Shown here one piece after another: positions 34,579 through 44,097 of a stretch of DNA of 64,000 bases (its first letter is position 1; each line of letters opens with the position of its first letter). The stretch lies in the NCBI GenBank assembly GCA_934102335.1, contig CAKOSP010000002.1, positions 124,001 through 188,000 of the forward strand. The letters run 5' to 3'. Origin of the DNA: an uncultured Bacilli bacterium (GTDB taxonomy: Bacteria > Bacillota_I > Bacilli_A > RF39 > UBA660). The position numbers and the translations under genes are program-made. The notes below the pieces were generated by a model. That model was not told where the DNA came from and searched no databases. It was given only the letters and a program-made list of their open reading frames with translations.

Positions 34579-35745
34579 TTATTTTATAATTTCAGCTACT
34601 ACACCAGAACCAACAGTTCTTCCACCTTCACGGATAGAGAATTTAGTTCCTTTTTCAAGAGCAACTGGAGCAATTAATTCAACAGTCATTTCAACATTGT
34701 CGCCTGGCATAACCATTTCAACACCACTTGGTAAATCAACAACACCTGTAACATCAGTTGTTCTGAAATAGAATTGTGGTCTGTATCCATTGAAGAATGG
34801 AGTATGTCTTCCACCTTCGTCTTTTGTTAAAACGTATACACTAGCTTTGAAGTTAGTGTGTGGAGTAACGCTACCTGGTTTAGCAAGTACTTGTCCACGT
34901 TCAACATCTTCTCTAGCAACTCCACGAAGTAATACACCAGCGTTGTCACCAGCTTGAGCAAAGTCAAGTGATTTTCTGAACATTTCAATACCTGTAGCAA
35001 CAGTTTTCTTAGTTGGTTTTAATCCAACAATTTCAACTTCGTCATTAAGATTTAATACACCACGTTCAACACGTCCTGTAACAACAGTTCCACGTCCTGA
35101 AATAGTGAATACATCTTCAATACTCATTAAGAATGGTTTTGCAGTATCATGAACTGGAGCATCGATATAATTATCAACAGCATCCATTAAGTCATGAATA
35201 CTCTTAACTGCATCTGGATCTCCTTCAAGAGCTTTTAATGCAGATCCTCTAATAATAGGACAATTTCTATCAAATCCATATTCATCTAATAAGTCACGAA
35301 TTTCTTCTTCAACTAAATCAAGAAGTTCTGGATCATCAACTTGGTCAGTTTTGTTCATGTAAACAACAATCTTAGGAACACCAACTTGACGAGATAGTAA
35401 AATATGTTCTCTTGTTTGAGGCATAGGGCCATCAGCAGCAGATACTACTAAGATAGCTCCATCCATTTGTGCTGCACCTGTAATCATGTTCTTAACATAG
35501 TCAGCATGTCCTGGACAGTCAACGTGAGCATAGTGACGTTTAGCAGTCTCATACTCAACGTGAGCAGTATTAATTGTAATACCTCTTTCTCTTTCTTCTG
35601 GAGCTTTATCGATATCTTCATAAGCGACAAATTTTCCAAATTCTTTTGTGATTGCAGCAGTTAATGTTGTTTTACCATGGTCAACGTGTCCAATAGTACC
35701 AATATTAACGTGCTCTTTTGAACGGTCAAATTTTTCTCTTGCCAT
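34579..35745 (-). CDS. tuf: Elongation factor Tu
   Basis: 388 aa GTPase that delivers aminoacyl-tRNA. G1 GHVDHGKTT, G3 DCPGHADY, G4 NKTD (the family usually has NKCD), then domains 2 and 3 with the GRGTVVTGRVERG motif. Strong AAGGAGG site. Last gene of rpsL-rpsG-fusA-tuf, separated from fusA by about 70 bases. Confidence 0.98.
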   Translation of the reverse strand: MAREKFDRSKEHVNIGTIGHVDHGKTTLTAAITKEFGKFVAYEDIDKAPEERERGITINTAHVEYETAKRHYAHVDCPGHADYVKNMITGAAQMDGAILVVSAADGPMPQTREHILLSRQVGVPKIVVYMNKTDQVDDPELLDLVEEEIRDLLDEYGFDRNCPIIRGSALKALEGDPDAVKSIHDLMDAVDNYIDAPVHDTAKPFLMSIEDVFTISGRGTVVTGRVERGVLNLNDEVEIVGLKPTKKTVATGIEMFRKSLDFAQAGDNAGVLLRGVAREDVERGQVLAKPGSVTPHTNFKASVYVLTKDEGGRHTPFFNGYRPQFYFRTTDVTGVVDLPSGVEMVMPGDNVEMTVELIAPVALEKGTKFSIREGGRTVGSGVVAEIIK

Positions 35746-35815
35746 ATAATATTTCCTCCTTACATATATCTATTATATTTTATCTAATGCTTGAATTTTT
35801 TTCAAGTATTATTCA

Positions 35816-37888
35816 TTAATTAACACTATTTTTCTTGATGATTTCTTCAGAAATAGATTTTGGTACTTCTTCGTAATGATCAAGTGTCATAGTGAAGTTT
35901 CCACGTCCTTGTGTATTTGAACGTAAACTTGTTGCATAACCAAACATTTCTGATAATGGTACCATTGCATCAATTGCTAGGGCATTACCACGAGATTCTT
36001 GGCCTAGAGGCTTACCTCTTCTAGAAGTTAAGTCTCCCATAACATTTCCCATGTATTCATCTGGGATAATTACTTCAACCTTCATAATTGGTTCAAGTAA
36101 TACTGGTTTACATTTTTTAGCAGCTTCTTTTAAAGCAAATGAAGCAGCAATTTTGAATGCCATTTCTGATGAGTCTACATCATGGTAAGATCCATCAAAT
36201 AATGTGGCTTTAACATCTACAACTGGATAACCAGCAATCATACCACCAGCCATAGCTTCTTGTAATCCTTTGTCAGTAACTGGAATATATTCACGTGGAA
36301 CTACTCCGCCAACAATAGCATCAACGAATTCGTATCCTTTTTCAGGATTTGGTTCAAATTTAACCCATACGTGACCATATTGTCCACGACCACCTGATTG
36401 TTTAATGTATTTTCCTTCACAATCAGCTGCCATAGTAATTGTTTCACGATAAGCAACTTGTGGACGTCCAACATTTGCTTCAACGTTAAATTCTCTTCTC
36501 ATACGATCTACTAAAACGTCTAAGTGTAACTCACCCATACCGCTTATTACAACTTGTCCAGTTTCAGCATCTGTTTTATATCTGAAAGTTGGATCTTCTT
36601 CAGCTAATTTTTGTAAAGCTACTGTCATTTTTTCTTGATCAGCTTTAGATTTTGGTTCAATAGCTTCATCAATTACTGGCAATGGGAATTCCATACCTTT
36701 CATTATAACAGGATTTTTTTCATCACACAATGTGTCTGCTGTTGTAGTAGATTTTAAACCAACTAAAGCAGCAATTTCACCTGTATATACTTCGCTAATT
36801 TCTTTTCTTGTATTAGCATGCATTTGTAAAATACGTCCAACACGTTCTTTTACATTCTTAGTACTATTTAAAATATATGAACCGCTTGTTAAGTGTCCTG
36901 AATATACTCTAAAGAAAGCTAATCTTCCAACAAATGGGTCTGCAGCAATTTTAAATGCCATTGCAGTAAATGGTTCTGAATCAGATGGGTGACGTAATAC
37001 ATCCTTTCCATCTTTGTCATAACATTCAATTGCTTCAATATCTGTTGGTGCAGGTAAATAATCTATTACTGCATCTAATGCTAATTTAACACCGATATTA
37101 AAGTGAGCTGTTCCACATAATACTGGGAAGAAATCAACTGACAATACACCTTTTCTGATACATTTTTTAATTTCTTCAACTGTAAGTTCTTCACCATTTA
37201 AGTATTTTTCCATTATAGCATCGTCATATTCAACAACTTGTTCTAATAGTTCTGCTCTTTTTTCTTCAACTTCTGCTTTAAGATCTTCCGGAATTTCAAT
37301 TTCTTGCATATTTTCATGTTGTTCTTTATCAAAATGATAAGCTTTCATTGAAACTAAATCGACAATGCCATCAAAATTTCCTTCCATACCTATAGGCCAT
37401 TGAATAGGAGCATATTTAACTGCTAATCTTTCTTTTATAGTTTTTAAACAGTAACTGAAATCTGCACCAATTTTATCCATCTTATTAGAAAATATTATTC
37501 TTGGAACTTTATATTCAGTTGCTTGTCTCCATACTGTTTCAGTTTGAGGTTCAACACCAGCTTGAGTATCTAGTATTGTTATAGCACCGTCTAAAACTTT
37601 TAATGATCTTTGTACTTCTACAGTAAAGTCTACGTGTCCTGGGGTATCAATTATATTTAATCTATATCCCTTCCAATGTGCTGTAGTAGCTGCTGATGTA
37701 ATTGTTATACCACGTTCTTTTTCTTGTTCCATCCAGTCCATTTGTGACTCACCATCATGAGTTTCACCAATTTTATGAGTAATACCTGTATGGAATAGTA
37801 CTCTTTCTGTAAATGTAGTTTTACCGGCATCAATGTGAGCCATGATACCAATATTTCTTAATTTGTCTAACGCAACATCTCTAGCCAT
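35816..37888 (-). CDS. fusA: Elongation factor G
   Basis: 690 aa GTPase that drives translocation. AHIDAGKTT, DTPGHVDF, NKMD, and domains II-V complete to the C-terminal EEVPKSISEEIIKKN. Normal length. Only six bases after rpsG, with a weak ribosome site (GATGGT), so translational coupling to rpsG is likely. Confidence 0.98.
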   Translation of the reverse strand: MARDVALDKLRNIGIMAHIDAGKTTFTERVLFHTGITHKIGETHDGESQMDWMEQEKERGITITSAATTAHWKGYRLNIIDTPGHVDFTVEVQRSLKVLDGAITILDTQAGVEPQTETVWRQATEYKVPRIIFSNKMDKIGADFSYCLKTIKERLAVKYAPIQWPIGMEGNFDGIVDLVSMKAYHFDKEQHENMQEIEIPEDLKAEVEEKRAELLEQVVEYDDAIMEKYLNGEELTVEEIKKCIRKGVLSVDFFPVLCGTAHFNIGVKLALDAVIDYLPAPTDIEAIECYDKDGKDVLRHPSDSEPFTAMAFKIAADPFVGRLAFFRVYSGHLTSGSYILNSTKNVKERVGRILQMHANTRKEISEVYTGEIAALVGLKSTTTADTLCDEKNPVIMKGMEFPLPVIDEAIEPKSKADQEKMTVALQKLAEEDPTFRYKTDAETGQVVISGMGELHLDVLVDRMRREFNVEANVGRPQVAYRETITMAADCEGKYIKQSGGRGQYGHVWVKFEPNPEKGYEFVDAIVGGVVPREYIPVTDKGLQEAMAGGMIAGYPVVDVKATLFDGSYHDVDSSEMAFKIAASFALKEAAKKCKPVLLEPIMKVEVIIPDEYMGNVMGDLTSRRGKPLGQESRGNALAIDAMVPLSEMFGYATSLRSNTQGRGNFTMTLDHYEEVPKSISEEIIKKNSVN

Positions 37889-37894
37889 AGTTTA

Positions 37895-38362
37895 TTACCA
37901 TCTGTAATGAGCAAATGCTTTATTTGCTTCAGCCATTTTATGAGTGTCTTCGCGCTTTTTAACAGCACCGCCAACTCCTTTAGCAGCGTCCATAATTTCG
38001 TTTGCTAAATTTTCGGCCATACCCTTTCCATTTCTTAATCTTGCATAATTTACTAACCAACGTAAACCTAATTCTTGAGCTCTTGCATCACTAACTTCCA
38101 TAGGAACTGAATAGTTTGATCCACCAACTCTACGAGATTTGATTTCTAATGCTGGTTTAATATTTTCCATTGCTTTATTAAATACTTCAACTGGATCTTC
38201 GTTTGTAGTTGCCTTAACTATTTCAAAAGCCTCATAAAGTATGTTTTGAGCAACACCTTTTTTACCATCTTTCATAATTTGGTTAACTAATTTAGTTACC
38301 ACTTTTGAATTATAAATAGGATCTGGTAAAACGTCTCTTTTAACTGCACTTCTTTTACGCAT
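37895..38362 (-). CDS. rpsG: 30S ribosomal protein S7
   Basis: 155 aa, full length; RKRSAVKRDVLPDPIYNSK start and the GGSNYSVPMEVS / LRWLVNYARLR core are typical. It nucleates the 30S head. AAAGGAGG site; second gene of the str operon. Confidence 0.98.
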   Translation of the reverse strand: MRKRSAVKRDVLPDPIYNSKVVTKLVNQIMKDGKKGVAQNILYEAFEIVKATTNEDPVEVFNKAMENIKPALEIKSRRVGGSNYSVPMEVSDARAQELGLRWLVNYARLRNGKGMAENLANEIMDAAKGVGGAVKKREDTHKMAEANKAFAHYRW

Positions 38363-38385
38363 TTTTTATCCTCCTTTACTTTCTA

Positions 38386-38799
38386 TTAATTTTTTGGTTT
38401 TTTAGCGCCGTATTTACTACGACCTTGTTTACGATCTTGAACACCGTGAGTATCTAAAGTACCACGAACAATATGATAACGAACACCGATTAAGTCCTTA
38501 ACACGTCCACCTCTTACTAAAACAACACTGTGTTCTTGTAAATTGTGTCCTTCGCCTGGAATATAAGCATCGATTTCTTTACCGTTAGATAATCTAACAC
38601 GAGCATACTTTCTTAATGCTGAGTTTGGTTTCTTTGGAGTCTTAGTACCTACACGAGTACAAACACCTCTTTTTTGAGGGCTTGATGTTTCAGTAGTTTT
38701 TCTTTCTAAAGTATTATATCCAATATTTAATACTGGACTTTTGCTCTTTCTAGTTTTCTTTCCACGACCTTTTTTAACAAGTTGGTTAATTGTTGCCAT
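38386..38799 (-). CDS. rpsL: 30S ribosomal protein S12
   Basis: 137 aa from the ATG at 38799 (GGAAGGAGG before it); an upstream in-frame ATG at 38838 is rejected. The decoding-centre segments TPKKPNSALRK and PGEGHNLQEHS are present, with Lys at the classical streptomycin positions. First gene of the str operon. No rpoC precedes it, unlike the usual order. Confidence 0.98.
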   Translation of the reverse strand: MATINQLVKKGRGKKTRKSKSPVLNIGYNTLERKTTETSSPQKRGVCTRVGTKTPKKPNSALRKYARVRLSNGKEIDAYIPGEGHNLQEHSVVLVRGGRVKDLIGVRYHIVRGTLDTHGVQDRKQGRSKYGAKKPKN

Positions 38800-38853
38800 G
38801 TATCCTCCTTCCATGTCCACACATCCTGGTGTGTCCAATTTCCTTTAAAATCA

Positions 38854-38873
38854 AGTTCTACCTAGGCAGAACT
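38854..38873 (-). promoter_or_regulatory. Hairpin in the rpsL leader
   Basis: AGTTCTACC-TA-GGCAGAACT, a 9-bp stem with one G-U pair, about 55 bases upstream of rpsL, followed on the rpsL side by a second small stem (CACAC / GTGTG). May be an S7/S12 feedback site or part of the 5' leader; no T run, so not a terminator. Confidence 0.4.
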
Positions 38874-38943
38874 CAATTAAAAATGCAAACATAATATATC
38901 ATTTTATTTATTTAATGTCAATTAAAAAAAGATATATTTTAAT

Positions 38944-38970
38944 AAAAAAAAGGAACTTTTTTGTTCCTTT
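38944..38970 (-). terminator. Terminator after the MMPL/38-aa peptide operon
   Basis: AAAGGAAC / GTTCCTTT stem with six-base loop and seven T on the minus strand; overlaps the stop codon of the 38-aa gene and isolates rpsL from it. Confidence 0.85.
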
Positions 38971-39085
38971 ATAAACTTCCATATAATTTATAAATAAAAT
39001 AGACCGCTATGAGCAAGAATGATAATATTGCTGCGCTTAAAAATAGCATTTCTGAAAGTCCCCATCCGTGCTTGTTAAGTTTCAT
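38969..39085 (-). CDS. 38-aa single-helix membrane peptide
   Basis: ATG after GGTGAT. Product begins MKLNKHGWGLSEMLFLSAAI: a short positive head, an amphipathic tryptophan turn, then one TM helix (about 14-32) and a short tail. A terminator coincides with its stop. It is the last gene of the transcript that begins with the MMPL gene, 44 bases downstream of it. It looks like a small regulatory or stabilising membrane subunit; family unknown. Confidence 0.65.
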   Translation of the reverse strand: MKLNKHGWGLSEMLFLSAAILSFLLIAVYFIYKLYGSL

Positions 39086-39129
39086 CTAATCACCAATTAA
39101 ATTATATATTATTATGGGTAGAATTTCAA

Positions 39130-42100
39130 TTAATTTCTAAAAAAGTTAACAAATGTCGTTGAAAAAAAGTTTTTGATTTTTTGCCATACGCTAACTTTTA
39201 CTTCATCTTGACTATCAATAATTTGAGCTTTTTCTTTTTCTTTAGAATCAACTGTAAATATTATTTTACTGCTTCCGTTAGTATTTTTACTAGAAAGATC
39301 AAAAGTTTTGTATTCTTTACTTAGTTCTATTAAACTTTCCGTTTTTTCTGTTAATGGCGCAATATTATTTTTATATAATTCGGTTAGTTTATTAATACCG
39401 GTTTCATTATAAAGTTTAACTCCCTCATATAATTCATTTGAACCTTCATATAATTTGTTAGAACCTGCAGATATTTTTATAGCAGCAGTATTTAATTGAT
39501 TTAAGCCTTGACTTAGACTACCTAAACCATTTAATAAATCACTCATTGACTTTGATACTTCTGTTTTTAATGTTTCTGTAGTTTTACTTGAAACTTGTGT
39601 TGCTATAGATTCTGCTAATAATTCGGCTGTTTGTGAAGCTATAGATTTGGCTGTTTCATATGATGTTTGCATTGAAGTATTTATGGCTGTTTGTTTGGAA
39701 GTAGCAATGGCTGTTTCATAAGCTGTGTTGCCAATAAGTTGTAATGTTGTGGCATCTGTTATTCCATTGGCTTCTGCGTTGGAAATTGCATTATTTTTAG
39801 CCTCAGTACCTATTTGGTTTTTATATGTTTCATTAGCATATAAAGATTCAACTTCAGCCTTAGCATTATTCATAATTACATCTTTTTGAGCTTCAATGGC
39901 ACTTATGGCTTTTGATTTAGCTGTTTGTTTTAAATATGCTAATGTATTAGAATCTATTGCTCCTGGTTGTTTATTTAACTTTTCAGTAGATTTTATTATT
40001 TCATTTTGTATTTTTGAAACCCCATTATACGCGGCACTAATAGCTATTTGCTCATTAGTTAAATTTTCATTTAATACCTTTAAATTATCACTTAATGTCT
40101 TTGTAGAATCTTGAATTTTGTCAGTTGATTTTTGTAGTTGATCTATATTGGTTGAAATGTTATCTAATTTGTTAAAGATATCTAAATCAACCTCGCTTAA
40201 AAGTTTAGGTGTGGCTACGCTATATATTGTTGGTAATTTAAAATTAGTTGTTTCAAAAGAAATACTAACTTCGTTTAAGCCCTTTAGTTTACTATAATTT
40301 AAGCTTTCATATAAACCGGGTGTTGATAAAGCTAAAATAACACTTTTAGTTCCATTACTAACTGTTTTGCCGTTAGTAATCCTAATGTTTTGATTATTAT
40401 CATTATCTAAAATTGTAGATGTTGTCACTACAAATGGAGTGTATAATGTTTGATTTTTACCATTAATTGTTTTAATATGCTTATCATTATTTGTATAAAT
40501 TATTTTAATTGTTACGTTTCCTGATTCCCCTAATATTTCATCTAAAGTTTTTTCTTCTCCATTTAAGAAATATTTAATTTGCATATCAACAGGTAAATTT
40601 TTATTAGTTGTTCCTTGGTAATGAATGTCATCTGATTCCCAAGTTAATTTATTTCCATCCTGAGTATATGCTTCATATCCGTTCATATTTATTATGTCGT
40701 TTAAAAATGATATATCTTCATTTGATTCGCTTATATGTTCTGTTACTATATTTGTTTTAATTGTACCATCGTAATTTCTTTTGGAATAGATGGTTTCATC
40801 TTTAGTTTGAGCTTTAACTGGTACACAACTAAATACAGTTGTTACCAAAAGTAAGCTTGCTATGCTTTTTTGAATTTTTTTATTCATATTTTTAACATCC
40901 TTTCTAAACCCCGTTGAGGTTTTAACTATTACTTTATCAAAGACTAATAAGAAACTTGGAAGTACTAGTATTACTACCAACATACTTATTATTGCTCCTC
41001 TTGACATTAAAGTACATAAAGAGCTAATCATCTCAAGTTTTGAGTAAACGCCAACACCTATTGTGGCAGCAAAGAAACATAAAGCACTAACTATAATTGA
41101 AGATACTGAACTATCTAGAGCTATTTTAATACTTGCAAATTTATCTTTTTTATTTTTTCTTTCTTCTAAATATTTAGTGGTCATTAAAATTGCGTAATCT
41201 ATTGTAGCTCCAAGTTGAATAGTACCAATAACTATTGAGGCAACAAATGGTAATGTTGTGTTCATGTAATAAGGAATTCCCATATTAATAAATATTGCAA
41301 ATTCAATTACAGAAACTAAGATAACTGGTAAACTAAATGATTTTAAAACTATTAACATTATTAAAAATATTGCTGCTATAGAAGTATAATTTACATCTAT
41401 AAAGTCTTTATTACTAATTTGGACTAAATCCTTAGTAAGAGGTCCTTCGCCAGCTAGTATACCATTTTGATCATAGTGTTTTATAATGGTAGTTATTTTT
41501 TCAACCTGAGCATTTAATTCGTCAGTAGCGGTTTCATAAGTGGAATTTACTAGTAAAGCTTGATAATTATCACTTTCAAAAATACTTCTTATATCATTTG
41601 GTAAAGCATCTTTGCTTAGCCCATAGGCTTCAAGTTTTGAAAAACTTAATACTAAATCCACACCATCAATCTGTTCTATTTCAGATACCATTTCATTTAC
41701 TTTATCGCTTTTAATATCTTTATTTAACAATATTATTTCTGGGGAAATTATGTTAAATTTTTCTTTCAATATTTGATTCGCTTGAATACTTTCCAATGTA
41801 TTTGGCAAACTTGTATCAAGATTATAATATACCTTTGTATGTTGATTTCCATAGTAGGCTGGAATCGCTAATATCAATGTAAGGATAAATATTGTCTTAT
41901 AATGCTTTACAGCAAAAGTTTTGATTTTAGTAAATTCTGGAAGAATAGTTTTATGTTTAGTTTTATCAATAAGCTTATCCAATAAAAGAATTAAAGCTGG
42001 GAAAACTACTAGTACGCATAAAACTCCAAAAAATACACCCTTAGCCATAACTATGCCAATATCTTTTCCTAATGTCAATCTCATAGTACATAAGGCTAAG

Positions 42101-42957
42101 AAGCCAGCAATTGTGGTTAAAGAAGACCCTATTACTGATACAAATGTATCTTTTATAGCTACTTTCATTGCTTCTTCTTTATTGTTCATGTCTTTTTTAG
42201 CTTTTTCATATCTACGATATAAGAATATAGAAAAGTCTGTCGTTACTCCTAATTGCAGTACAGCGCTTATTGCTTTTGTGATATAGGATATATTTCCTAA
42301 AAATACATTTGTACCCATATTAAATAGGATAGCTATGCCAATATTTAATAGCAGAATAAATGGAACTGCATAGGAATCCAAAGATATCATTAACACTAAA
42401 ATTACAAGTATTACTGCTATTAAAACATAAATTACTACTTCAGAATCTGATAAATTCTTTGTATCTAGTACCATAGATGACATACCACCTATTTTAGTGT
42501 TTTCATCAGTTACTTCTCGAATTTGTTCAATTGCATTCATAGTTTTTTCATTTGAAGTTGATTCATCAAAAGTTATTAAAAGTAAATCCGTGTTGTCTTT
42601 GGAAATATGATCTAATATTTCAATTGGCAAAATTTCTTTTGGAATTGTTGTTCCGGTGAAATCAGTATAACTAACAACATTAGCTACTCCATCAATTTTC
42701 TTTATTTTGTCTTCTAATTTTAATAAATCCTTTGAATTCATATTTTCAATAACAGAAACTGAAAATGCTCCCATATCAAAGTCTTGTGATAATATATCCT
42801 GGCCTTTCATGGTGTCTATATCACTAGGTAAATAAACTAAAATATCATAATTAATTTTTGTTTTATATATTCCAATTAATGAAGGAATAAGCAAAATTAT
42901 AGTTAAAATTACAATTCCTAGTTTATGTTTACATATAAATTCAGGTAATTTTTTCAT
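39130..42957 (-). CDS. MMPL/RND-family exporter with a fused exported C-terminal domain
   Basis: 1275 aa. Residues 1-690 form an RND/MMPL transporter: two repeats, each with one TM, an extracellular domain, then five TMs (DTKNLSDSEVVIYVLIAVIL; GTIQLGATIDYAILM). At residue 691 begins MNKKIQKSIASLLLVTTVFS, a complete signal peptide in the middle of the protein, followed by about 580 extracellular residues with YhgE/Pip-like heptad helices and an Ala/Thr-rich helical stretch. This looks like two genes fused in frame. Start at 42957 after GGAGG. Divergent TetR gene and operators suggest drug- or lipid-inducible control. Confidence 0.85.
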   Translation of the reverse strand: MKKLPEFICKHKLGIVILTIILLIPSLIGIYKTKINYDILVYLPSDIDTMKGQDILSQDFDMGAFSVSVIENMNSKDLLKLEDKIKKIDGVANVVSYTDFTGTTIPKEILPIEILDHISKDNTDLLLITFDESTSNEKTMNAIEQIREVTDENTKIGGMSSMVLDTKNLSDSEVVIYVLIAVILVILVLMISLDSYAVPFILLLNIGIAILFNMGTNVFLGNISYITKAISAVLQLGVTTDFSIFLYRRYEKAKKDMNNKEEAMKVAIKDTFVSVIGSSLTTIAGFLALCTMRLTLGKDIGIVMAKGVFFGVLCVLVVFPALILLLDKLIDKTKHKTILPEFTKIKTFAVKHYKTIFILTLILAIPAYYGNQHTKVYYNLDTSLPNTLESIQANQILKEKFNIISPEIILLNKDIKSDKVNEMVSEIEQIDGVDLVLSFSKLEAYGLSKDALPNDIRSIFESDNYQALLVNSTYETATDELNAQVEKITTIIKHYDQNGILAGEGPLTKDLVQISNKDFIDVNYTSIAAIFLIMLIVLKSFSLPVILVSVIEFAIFINMGIPYYMNTTLPFVASIVIGTIQLGATIDYAILMTTKYLEERKNKKDKFASIKIALDSSVSSIIVSALCFFAATIGVGVYSKLEMISSLCTLMSRGAIISMLVVILVLPSFLLVFDKVIVKTSTGFRKDVKNMNKKIQKSIASLLLVTTVFSCVPVKAQTKDETIYSKRNYDGTIKTNIVTEHISESNEDISFLNDIINMNGYEAYTQDGNKLTWESDDIHYQGTTNKNLPVDMQIKYFLNGEEKTLDEILGESGNVTIKIIYTNNDKHIKTINGKNQTLYTPFVVTTSTILDNDNNQNIRITNGKTVSNGTKSVILALSTPGLYESLNYSKLKGLNEVSISFETTNFKLPTIYSVATPKLLSEVDLDIFNKLDNISTNIDQLQKSTDKIQDSTKTLSDNLKVLNENLTNEQIAISAAYNGVSKIQNEIIKSTEKLNKQPGAIDSNTLAYLKQTAKSKAISAIEAQKDVIMNNAKAEVESLYANETYKNQIGTEAKNNAISNAEANGITDATTLQLIGNTAYETAIATSKQTAINTSMQTSYETAKSIASQTAELLAESIATQVSSKTTETLKTEVSKSMSDLLNGLGSLSQGLNQLNTAAIKISAGSNKLYEGSNELYEGVKLYNETGINKLTELYKNNIAPLTEKTESLIELSKEYKTFDLSSKNTNGSSKIIFTVDSKEKEKAQIIDSQDEVKVSVWQKIKNFFSTTFVNFFRN

Positions 42958-42969
42958 TTTTCCTCCTTT

Positions 42970-43018
42970 ATGACCGTTGGTCATTTCATATATTATCACA
43001 TAACTGACCACTAGTCAA
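42970..43018. promoter_or_regulatory. Two TetR-type operators and MMPL promoter
   Basis: ATGACCGTTGGTCAT (42970-42984) is a perfect palindrome with a 3-base centre and TGACCACTAGTCA (43005-43017) a near copy. The minus-strand TTGACT (43018-43013) overlaps the second, with GATAAT (42997-42992) 15 bases on. Both sites would block the MMPL promoter. Confidence 0.8.
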
Positions 43019-43046
43019 CATTATTATATTCATCTATTATTAAAAA

Positions 43047-43075
43047 TTGACTGATATTTATATTTGGTCTATAAT
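43047..43075 (+). promoter_or_regulatory. tetR promoter
   Basis: TTGACT at 43047 and TATAAT at 43070, spaced 17 bases, 17 bases before the tetR start codon. Confidence 0.75.
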
Positions 43076-43092
43076 TAACTTAGGTGAAACGG

Positions 43093-43698
43093 ATGGAAAA
43101 TAAAATATCCACTAAAATTAAAGAAGCAAAAGAAAGAAAAAAAAATAACCTTTTAGAGGCCGGTTATCAACTTTTTTCAACTAAAGGCGTTACAAATACA
43201 TCTGTTCAAGATATAGTAAATAAAGCAAATATTGCAAAAGGTACATTTTATCTTTATTTTAAGGATAAATATGCTTTGGAGGAGGCTATAGTTATTCACA
43301 AATCTAAACAACTTTTCGATGAAGCACTAACCGCATTAAAAAAACAAAATATTAAAGATCTTGACAAAAGAGTGATATTTGTAATTGATGAAGTAATTGA
43401 TAAACTACAAAAAATGCCCCATTTATTAAAGATTATAGGCAAAAATATTTCCTTTGGAGTTTTTAGTGATAAAGTACGAGAAATACTGTCTAATGAGGAG
43501 ATATCCATAATAGATTATTTTAAAAATGCAGTAAAAGACGCTAATTTAAATTTAAAAAATCCAGAAATAACATTTTATATGATAATTGAGTTAACTGGAT
43601 CGACTTGTTATAATTGCATAACATCTGGCAAGCCAATGAATATTAATGATTTTAAGCCTTTTTTACATGATGCCATAACAAAACTTTTAAAACCATAA
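43093..43698 (+). CDS. TetR-family repressor of the MMPL operon
   Basis: 201 aa. N-terminal helix-turn-helix AGYQLFSTKGVTNTSVQDIVNKANIAKGTFYLYFKDKYAL is a textbook TetR domain; C-terminal ligand-binding helices are variable. ATG at 43093 after AGGTGA. Divergent from the MMPL exporter with two operators between, so local auto- and cross-regulation is very likely. Confidence 0.94.
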   Translation: MENKISTKIKEAKERKKNNLLEAGYQLFSTKGVTNTSVQDIVNKANIAKGTFYLYFKDKYALEEAIVIHKSKQLFDEALTALKKQNIKDLDKRVIFVIDEVIDKLQKMPHLLKIIGKNISFGVFSDKVREILSNEEISIIDYFKNAVKDANLNLKNPEITFYMIIELTGSTCYNCITSGKPMNINDFKPFLHDAITKLLKP

Positions 43699-43726
43699 AA
43701 AAACACTTCAATTTGAAGTGTTTTTT
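43697..43726. terminator. Bidirectional terminator between tetR and rplL
   Basis: AAAAAACACTTCAA / TTGAAGTGTTTTTT, 14 bp with one-base loop centre, between convergent genes. It ends the rplKAJL transcript where rpoB would normally follow. Confidence 0.9.
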
Positions 43727-43729
43727 GAA

Positions 43730-44095
43730 TTAAGCTAATTCGATTTCTGCGCCAGCTTCTTCTAATTGTTTCTTTAAAGCTTCAGCTTCTTCAGCAGGAA
43801 TATTTTCTTTAATATTTCCACCTTTGTCAGCGATACCTTTAGCTTCAACTAAACCTAAACCAGTTACTTCTTTGATTATTTTGATAACTGCAATTTTGTT
43901 TCCACCAGCACTTTTTAATACAACTGTTTTTGTAGTAGGTCCTTCTTCAACAGCAGCTGCTGCAGCTGGAGCTGCTGCTACTGCAGATGGATCAACACCA
44001 AATTCTTCTTTCATTGCGTCAACTAATTCTTTAACTTCAAGAATAGTCATTTCTTTTAAACTACTAATAAATTCGTCTTTTGTAATTTTTGCCAT
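43730..44095 (-). CDS. rplL: 50S ribosomal protein L7/L12
   Basis: 121 aa stalk protein. N-terminal dimer helix, Ala-rich hinge (AAAPAAAAA) and the C-terminal factor-binding domain (VIKIIKEVTGLGLVEAKGI). Strong site; two bases after rplJ. Confidence 0.98.
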   Translation of the reverse strand: MAKITKDEFISSLKEMTILEVKELVDAMKEEFGVDPSAVAAAPAAAAAVEEGPTTKTVVLKSAGGNKIAVIKIIKEVTGLGLVEAKGIADKGGNIKENIPAEEAEALKKQLEEAGAEIELA

Positions 44096-44097
44096 AA

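Noticed and set aside
39130..40887. Second separate gene starting at internal ATG 40887
   Set aside because: The frame is open through from the transporter without a stop, so it is described as one fused gene; internal initiation is kept only as a finding.
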